This document shows, in pieces, positions 6,009-9,124 of a stretch of 9,124 nt of DNA. The stretch is from NCBI GenBank assembly GCA_016794765.1, contig JAEUJG010000048.1, positions 1 to 9,124 on the forward strand. The letters run 5' to 3'. Below the pieces are notes generated by a model. The model was given only the letters and a program-made list of their open reading frames with translations. It was not told the DNA's origin and did no database searches. The position numbers and the translations under genes were made by a program. Position 1 is the stretch's first letter, and each line of letters begins with the position of its first letter. This DNA is from Spirochaetaceae bacterium (GTDB taxonomy: Bacteria > Spirochaetota > Spirochaetia > Treponematales > Rectinemataceae).

Positions 6009-6038
6009 AGCATAGCCCGCCGACCGGCCGGTCTTCAA
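6009..6038 (-). promoter_or_regulatory. Putative sigma-70-type promoter of the sda operon
   Basis: On the minus strand, TTGAAG (6038-6033) and TATGCT (6014-6009) are 18 nt apart, each matching 4 of 6 bases of the bacterial consensus. They lie in an otherwise extremely GC-rich gap. The expected transcription start, about 7 nt after the -10, falls at the A of the sdaAB ATG (6002), which would make a leaderless or nearly leaderless mRNA and explain the lack of a ribosome-binding site. This is inferred from pattern and position; matches of this quality can occur by chance. Confidence 0.4.
6022..6033. repeat. 12-bp perfect palindrome inside the putative sda promoter
   Basis: GACCGGCCGGTC is identical to its own reverse complement. 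It lies between the candidate -35 and -10 elements, touching the last base of the -35, a typical place for a repressor operator or for a MerR-type activator site. No regulator gene specific to sda is seen next to it. In DNA this GC-rich, short CCGGCCGG palindromes are not rare, so operator function is only a suggestion. Confidence 0.35.
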
Positions 6039-6136
6039 GGGTTGGGCGCCGGTGCCGGCTTGCCGGCCCGCCGCGGGCGGCGCCAAGAATCGCCGCGCCG
6101 GCTCGCGGACCCGCCGAGCGCAAGCCCGACAGGCTC
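6039..6136. other. GC-rich gap between the response-regulator stop and the sda promoter
   Basis: About 100 bp without a gene. It holds several short inverted repeats: GCCGGC twice with a 2-nt gap (6054-6059 and 6062-6067), and GCCCG/CGGGC (6066-6070 and 6074-6078). On the minus strand there is also a GCTCG...CGAGC hairpin near 6100-6120. None is followed by a U-run, so there is no clear intrinsic terminator after the response-regulator gene, and read-through into sda or Rho-type termination are both possible. No GG-N10-GC sigma-54 promoter core was recognised. Confidence 0.4.
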
Positions 6137-7507
6137 CTAGGACTCGCCGCGGGCGGCCGGGGCCTCGATCCCGTACTCCTCGATCTTCTGGTAGAGGGTT
6201 TTCCGGCCGATGCCGAGGATCTCCGCGGTGCGGCTCTTGTTGCCGCCCTGCGCCGCGAGGGTTTCGGCGATGAGGATCTTCTCCGCCTCGGCGAGGGAGG
6301 ATCCCGCGGGCACGCGCACGTCGTGGCTCTCGCCCGCCGCGCGGAGGGTCGGCGGCAGGTCGTCGGGGGTGAGGAGGGGTCCGCGCGCCATGACGACGGC
6401 GCTCTCGACGCAGTTCCGGAGCTCCCGCACGTTGCCGGGCCAGTCGTAGGCGTAGAGGGCCGAGCGGGCCTTCGGGTCCAGCCCCTCGACGCGCTTGCCG
6501 TTCTCCTCCGCGAACTCGCGGAGGAAGGACATCGCGAGGAGGGGGATGTCGTCGCGGCGTTCCCGGAGCGGCGGCACGTGGATGTTGACGACGTTGAGGC
6601 GGTAGTAGAGGTCCTCGCGGAAGCGCCCCTCGGCGATCTCCTTCTTGAGGTCGCGGTTCGTCGCCGCGATGATGCGGACGTCCGACTCCACCGTCTCCTC
6701 GCCGCCCACGCGCTCGAAGCGCCGTTCCTGTAGGACGCGGAGGATCTTGATCTGTACGTTCTGGTTGATTTCGCCTATCTCGTCCAGGAACAGGCTGCCC
6801 TTGTCCGCGAGTTCGAAGCGGCCGCGCTTGCGGCCCGCGGCCCCGGTGAAGGCGCCCTTTTCGTGGCCGAAGAGCTCGCTCTCGAGGAGGCTCTCCGCGA
6901 GGGCGGCGCAGTGCACCTTGACGAGGGGGCCGTCGCGCCTCGGCGAAAGGTTGTGGATCGCGTCGGCGACGAGCTCCTTGCCGACGCCGGACTCGCCCGT
7001 GACGAGGACGCTCGCCTTGGTCGGCGCGACGCGGCGCACGAGCTCGAAGACGCGCTTCATCTCCGCGCTCGAGCCGACGATCGAGCTCGTGCGGCGCTGG
7101 GCCTCCACCTCCGCCTCGAGCTCGCGGTTCTTGCGCGCGAGCTCGCCGCGCTCCAGGGCGCGCCTGGCGAGGAGGGAGAGGTGGTCGAGGTTGACGGGCT
7201 TCGTGAGGAAGTCGAAGGCGCCGAAGCGCATGGCCTCCACGGCGTCCTCGATCGTGCCGTGGCCGGTGAGGACGATGACGGGCAGCCCCGGGTAGCGGCC
7301 CGCGAGTGCGCGCAGGAGTTCGCCGCCGGAGAGGACGGGCATCTTGAGGTCGGTGATGACGAGGTCCACGTCGCCCTCCTCGACCGCCTTGAGGCCGGCG
7401 GCGCCGTCCGCCGCCGTGCGGACGACGTGGCCGTCCAGGGCGAGGGACTCGGCCAGGCCCTCGCGGATGTTCTTCTCGTCGTCGACGACGAGTATGGTGG
7501 CGCGCAT
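6137..7507 (-). CDS. NtrC-family sigma-54-dependent response regulator
   Basis: A 456-residue transcription activator with all three usual domains. Receiver, 1-120: acidic pocket D9-D10, phospho-acceptor D53 in ITDLKMP, T81 and K103. AAA+ domain, about 143-370: Walker A GESGVGKE (171-178), GAFTGA loop contacting sigma-54 (218-223), Walker B LFLDE (D242-E243), the arginine-finger region FREDLYYRLN (296-305) and sensor II WPGNVRELRN (356-365). C-terminal Fis-type HTH, about 408-448: NKSRTAEILGIGRKTLYQKI. All key residues are present, so it should be functional and implies an rpoN gene in the genome. ATG 7507 has GGGGAGG about 9 nt upstream, overlapping the end of the kinase gene, which stops 2 bp before. 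The cognate kinase is therefore the adjacent gene. Targets are unknown; the sda operon downstream has no visible sigma-54 promoter. AtoC, ZraR and FleR have the same layout, so no gene name is given. Confidence 0.96.
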   Translation of the reverse strand: MRATILVVDDEKNIREGLAESLALDGHVVRTAADGAAGLKAVEEGDVDLVITDLKMPVLSGGELLRALAGRYPGLPVIVLTGHGTIEDAVEAMRFGAFDFLTKPVNLDHLSLLARRALERGELARKNRELEAEVEAQRRTSSIVGSSAEMKRVFELVRRVAPTKASVLVTGESGVGKELVADAIHNLSPRRDGPLVKVHCAALAESLLESELFGHEKGAFTGAAGRKRGRFELADKGSLFLDEIGEINQNVQIKILRVLQERRFERVGGEETVESDVRIIAATNRDLKKEIAEGRFREDLYYRLNVVNIHVPPLRERRDDIPLLAMSFLREFAEENGKRVEGLDPKARSALYAYDWPGNVRELRNCVESAVVMARGPLLTPDDLPPTLRAAGESHDVRVPAGSSLAEAEKILIAETLAAQGGNKSRTAEILGIGRKTLYQKIEEYGIEAPAARGES

Positions 7508-7509
7508 CG

Positions 7510-8697
7510 CTAGGACCTCCCCTCGGCGTCCGCCTCGTCCTTCCAGGCCAGGAGGCGGCGCTCGCGCTGCGGCACCGGCAGCGAGATGACGAATTTGGAG
7601 CCCTGGCCGGGCTTGGAGCGCACGTCGATGCTCCCCTGGTGCTCCTTGACGATCTTGAAGGTGATGGTGAGCCCGAGGCCCGTTCCCGTCTCCTTCGTCG
7701 TGAAATAGGGTTCGAAGATCTTGGGCAGGTCCTCCTCGGGGATGCCGGTGCCCGTGTCCTCCACGCCGAGGAGGACCTCGTCGTCCTTGGCCTCCACGGA
7801 GAGCGTGAGCCTGCCGCCCCCGGGCATCGCGGCCAGGGCGTTCTTGGCGAGGTTGAGCAGGGCCTGCTTCATGTAGCGCTTGTCGATGAGGATGCGCGGC
7901 GCCTCCTCGGGGAAGTCGGTGACGATCTCCACTCCCGCCCCTTCCGCCTCGTAGCGCAGGAGGTCGGCGGTCTCCGCGGCGACGGTCCGGGGATCGGACT
8001 CGCGGAGCTCCACGTCCATCGGCCGCACGGCGAAGAGGAAGTCCACGACGATCTTGTTGAGCCGCTCGATCTCCTCGGTGACGACGCCGAGGTGCCGGTC
8101 CATCGTCTCCGGTTCCACCGCCTTGCCCGACTTGAGGGCGCGCTTCAGGAGCTGGATGTGGATGGAGATGGACCCGAGGGGGTTCTTGATCTCGTGGGCC
8201 ACGCCCGCGGCGAGGGTCGTGAGGGAGGCCAGGCTCTCGGCGCGCCGCAGCTGGGCGTCGCGCTTCCGCTTTTCGGTGATGTCCTCCAGGTGGAGGAGGG
8301 TGCCGGCGATGCGGCCGCGGGCGACCAGGGTCGTCGCGCTCGCCGCGACGAGGCGGGTCCGGCCGCCGGGAGCCTCGAGCTCGAACTCGCGGTCGATGAC
8401 GCTCTCCTCGCCCTCCAGGGTCTCGTGGAGGAATTCCGCGAGCTCGCGGTCGGCGACGCCGAGCCAGAGCGGCCGCTCCGAAGGTTCGCCGCCGCCCATG
8501 CCGAGCATGCGTTCCGCCGACTTGTTGTAGATGATGGGCAGGTGGTCGCGGTCGCAGACGACGATGCCGTCCAGCATCGAGTCGAGGGCCGCCTCGAGCC
8601 GGCCGTTTTCCTCGGCGAGGGTCTGGAGGAGGGCGCGCAGCTGCTCCTCGTTCATGCGCGGGGCCTTGGCGAGGGCCCGCTCGACGAAGCGCCTCAC
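7510..8697 (-). CDS. Cytoplasmic PAS-domain sensor histidine kinase (NtrB-like)
   Basis: A 395-residue kinase that should phosphorylate the NtrC-type regulator encoded 2 bp downstream. There is no membrane segment or signal peptide. A short coiled-coil lead (15-38) is followed by a PAS domain (about 35-142: LDSMLDGIVVCDRDHLPIIYNKSAERMLG, ending with the usual LHLEDITEKR). The dimerisation/phosphotransfer helix has His168 in AAGVAHEIKNPLG. The ATPase domain has N286 (LLNLAKNALAAM), G1 DTGTGIP (314-320), F box FEPYFTTK (328-335) and G2 GTGLGL (338-343). All catalytic boxes are intact. It must sense a cytoplasmic signal; no PAS heme- or flavin-binding residue is evident by eye. The GTG start at 8697 overlaps the upstream stop by 4 bp (GTGA), favouring coupling, but its G-rich ribosome-binding site is very close. 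An ATG at 8655 (residue 15) is an alternative start. Confidence 0.95.
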   Translation of the reverse strand: MRRFVERALAKAPRMNEEQLRALLQTLAEENGRLEAALDSMLDGIVVCDRDHLPIIYNKSAERMLGMGGGEPSERPLWLGVADRELAEFLHETLEGEESVIDREFELEAPGGRTRLVAASATTLVARGRIAGTLLHLEDITEKRKRDAQLRRAESLASLTTLAAGVAHEIKNPLGSISIHIQLLKRALKSGKAVEPETMDRHLGVVTEEIERLNKIVVDFLFAVRPMDVELRESDPRTVAAETADLLRYEAEGAGVEIVTDFPEEAPRILIDKRYMKQALLNLAKNALAAMPGGGRLTLSVEAKDDEVLLGVEDTGTGIPEEDLPKIFEPYFTTKETGTGLGLTITFKIVKEHQGSIDVRSKPGQGSKFVISLPVPQRERRLLAWKDEADAEGRS

Positions 8698-9124
8698 GCT
8701 CCCCCCAGCGCGTAGAGGAGGCCCTCCGCGAGGAGGGAGGCGGAGAGGTTGTACGATTCCCGGCGGCCCCGCGCCTCGCGGAGGAGGGCGGCCCAGCCCT
8801 CGACGAGGAGGAGCCCCGGGGCGGAGAGGCCCGGCTCCCGGAGGAGCGCGCCGAAGGAGGCGGAGAGCGCGGCGAGGAAGGCCTCGAAGGAAGCCTCGAA
8901 GGCGTCGTCCTTCTGGCCGAAGTCCTTGGTCGCCTCGAGGAGGGCGGCCAGGGCGGCGGCCTGGGGCGGCGCCCCGTCCGGTCCGCCGATCCGCGCGGCG
9001 AAGGCGGCCATCGCGGGCTCGAGGGGCGCGCGCTCGGCCCTGGCGGCGAGGGCCGCGGCCAGGAAGGCCTCGGCGCGCTCCACGGCGGCGGCGGGCGGGA
9101 AGGCGCGGCGCGCGGCCAGGAAGC
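8694..9124 (-). CDS. Alpha-helical protein, 3' part only (possibly DNA polymerase III delta'-like C-terminus)
   Basis: The frame is open from the window edge to TGA 8696-8694, giving at least 142 residues; the codons before the GTG at 9083 continue without a stop (FLAARRAFPPAAA), so the gene begins beyond the window. The visible part is Ala/Leu/Glu-rich and all helical, without membrane segments or catalytic motifs. Near the end it reads LLLVEGWAALLREARGRRES, followed by YNLSASLLAEGLLYALGGA. A helical bundle ending with a 'W-x-x-LL-x-x-x-R-G...N-L' pattern faintly recalls the C-terminal oligomerisation domain of DNA polymerase III delta' (HolB), but this is a weak, by-eye suggestion. The stop overlaps the kinase GTG by 4 bp, so it belongs to the same operon. 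Gene reality is supported by this coupling and codon usage; function is unknown. Confidence 0.65.
   Translation of the reverse strand, partial: FLAARRAFPPAAAVERAEAFLAAALAARAERAPLEPAMAAFAARIGGPDGAPPQAAALAALLEATKDFGQKDDAFEASFEAFLAALSASFGALLREPGLSAPGLLLVEGWAALLREARGRRESYNLSASLLAEGLLYALGGA

Noticed and set aside
6040..6136. Sigma-54 promoter for the sda operon (a GGCAC is present on the minus strand at 6056-6052)
   Set aside because: There is no TTGCA-type element at the required spacing; GG-N10-GC is not satisfied.
5310..6140. Long plus-strand open frame opposite sdaAB, and similar ones at 6863-7513 and 7639-8715
   Set aside because: All are antisense to firmly identified genes and have shadow-type composition rich in Asp, Glu, Ala, Val and Gly.

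Overview
The window is GC-rich throughout (by eye about 70% G+C, strong GC3 bias) and almost fully coding: ten protein genes, two of them cut by the window edges, plus a short 3' gene end at the left. No rRNA, tRNA, CRISPR array, insertion sequence or phage gene was seen. Gene content is chromosomal and housekeeping/regulatory. The small N-terminal protein (41-376), the membrane-anchored coiled-coil protein after it and the second-type Hsp70 recall spirochaete chromosomes, so a high-GC member of Spirochaetota (Treponema/Spirochaeta-like, perhaps from a metagenome) is my best guess. That placement is inference from memory, not proved by the sequence. A two-subunit oxygen-labile Fe-S serine dehydratase fits an anaerobe or microaerophile.

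Left half, + strand (1-3546): a tightly packed operon. It runs from the 3' end of an unknown gene, to a small charged disordered protein, to a membrane-anchored coiled-coil protein whose C-terminal HTH-like segment recalls SwrB/YlxL (DUF6115), to an Hsp70 with an unusual insertion and short lid, to a J-domain protein with HEAT-like repeats. The last two overlap by 4 bp and look like a dedicated chaperone/co-chaperone pair.

Middle, - strand (3566-6002): sdaAB, sdaAA and a periplasmic solute-binding protein gene in one run, read right to left. SdaAB and SdaAA form L-serine dehydratase (serine to pyruvate plus ammonia). The binding protein has no permease or ATPase next to it. A promoter-like sequence with a perfect palindrome lies just before sdaAB and would give a nearly leaderless message.

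Right, - strand (6137-9124): the 3' part of an alpha-helical protein gene, a cytoplasmic PAS histidine kinase, and an NtrC-type sigma-54 activator, with 4-bp overlap and 2-bp spacing. The two gene blocks meet tail to tail at 3547-3565. The main candidates for something new are the chaperone pair with its membrane-anchored neighbour, and the serine dehydratase operon with its orphan binding protein and palindromic promoter.
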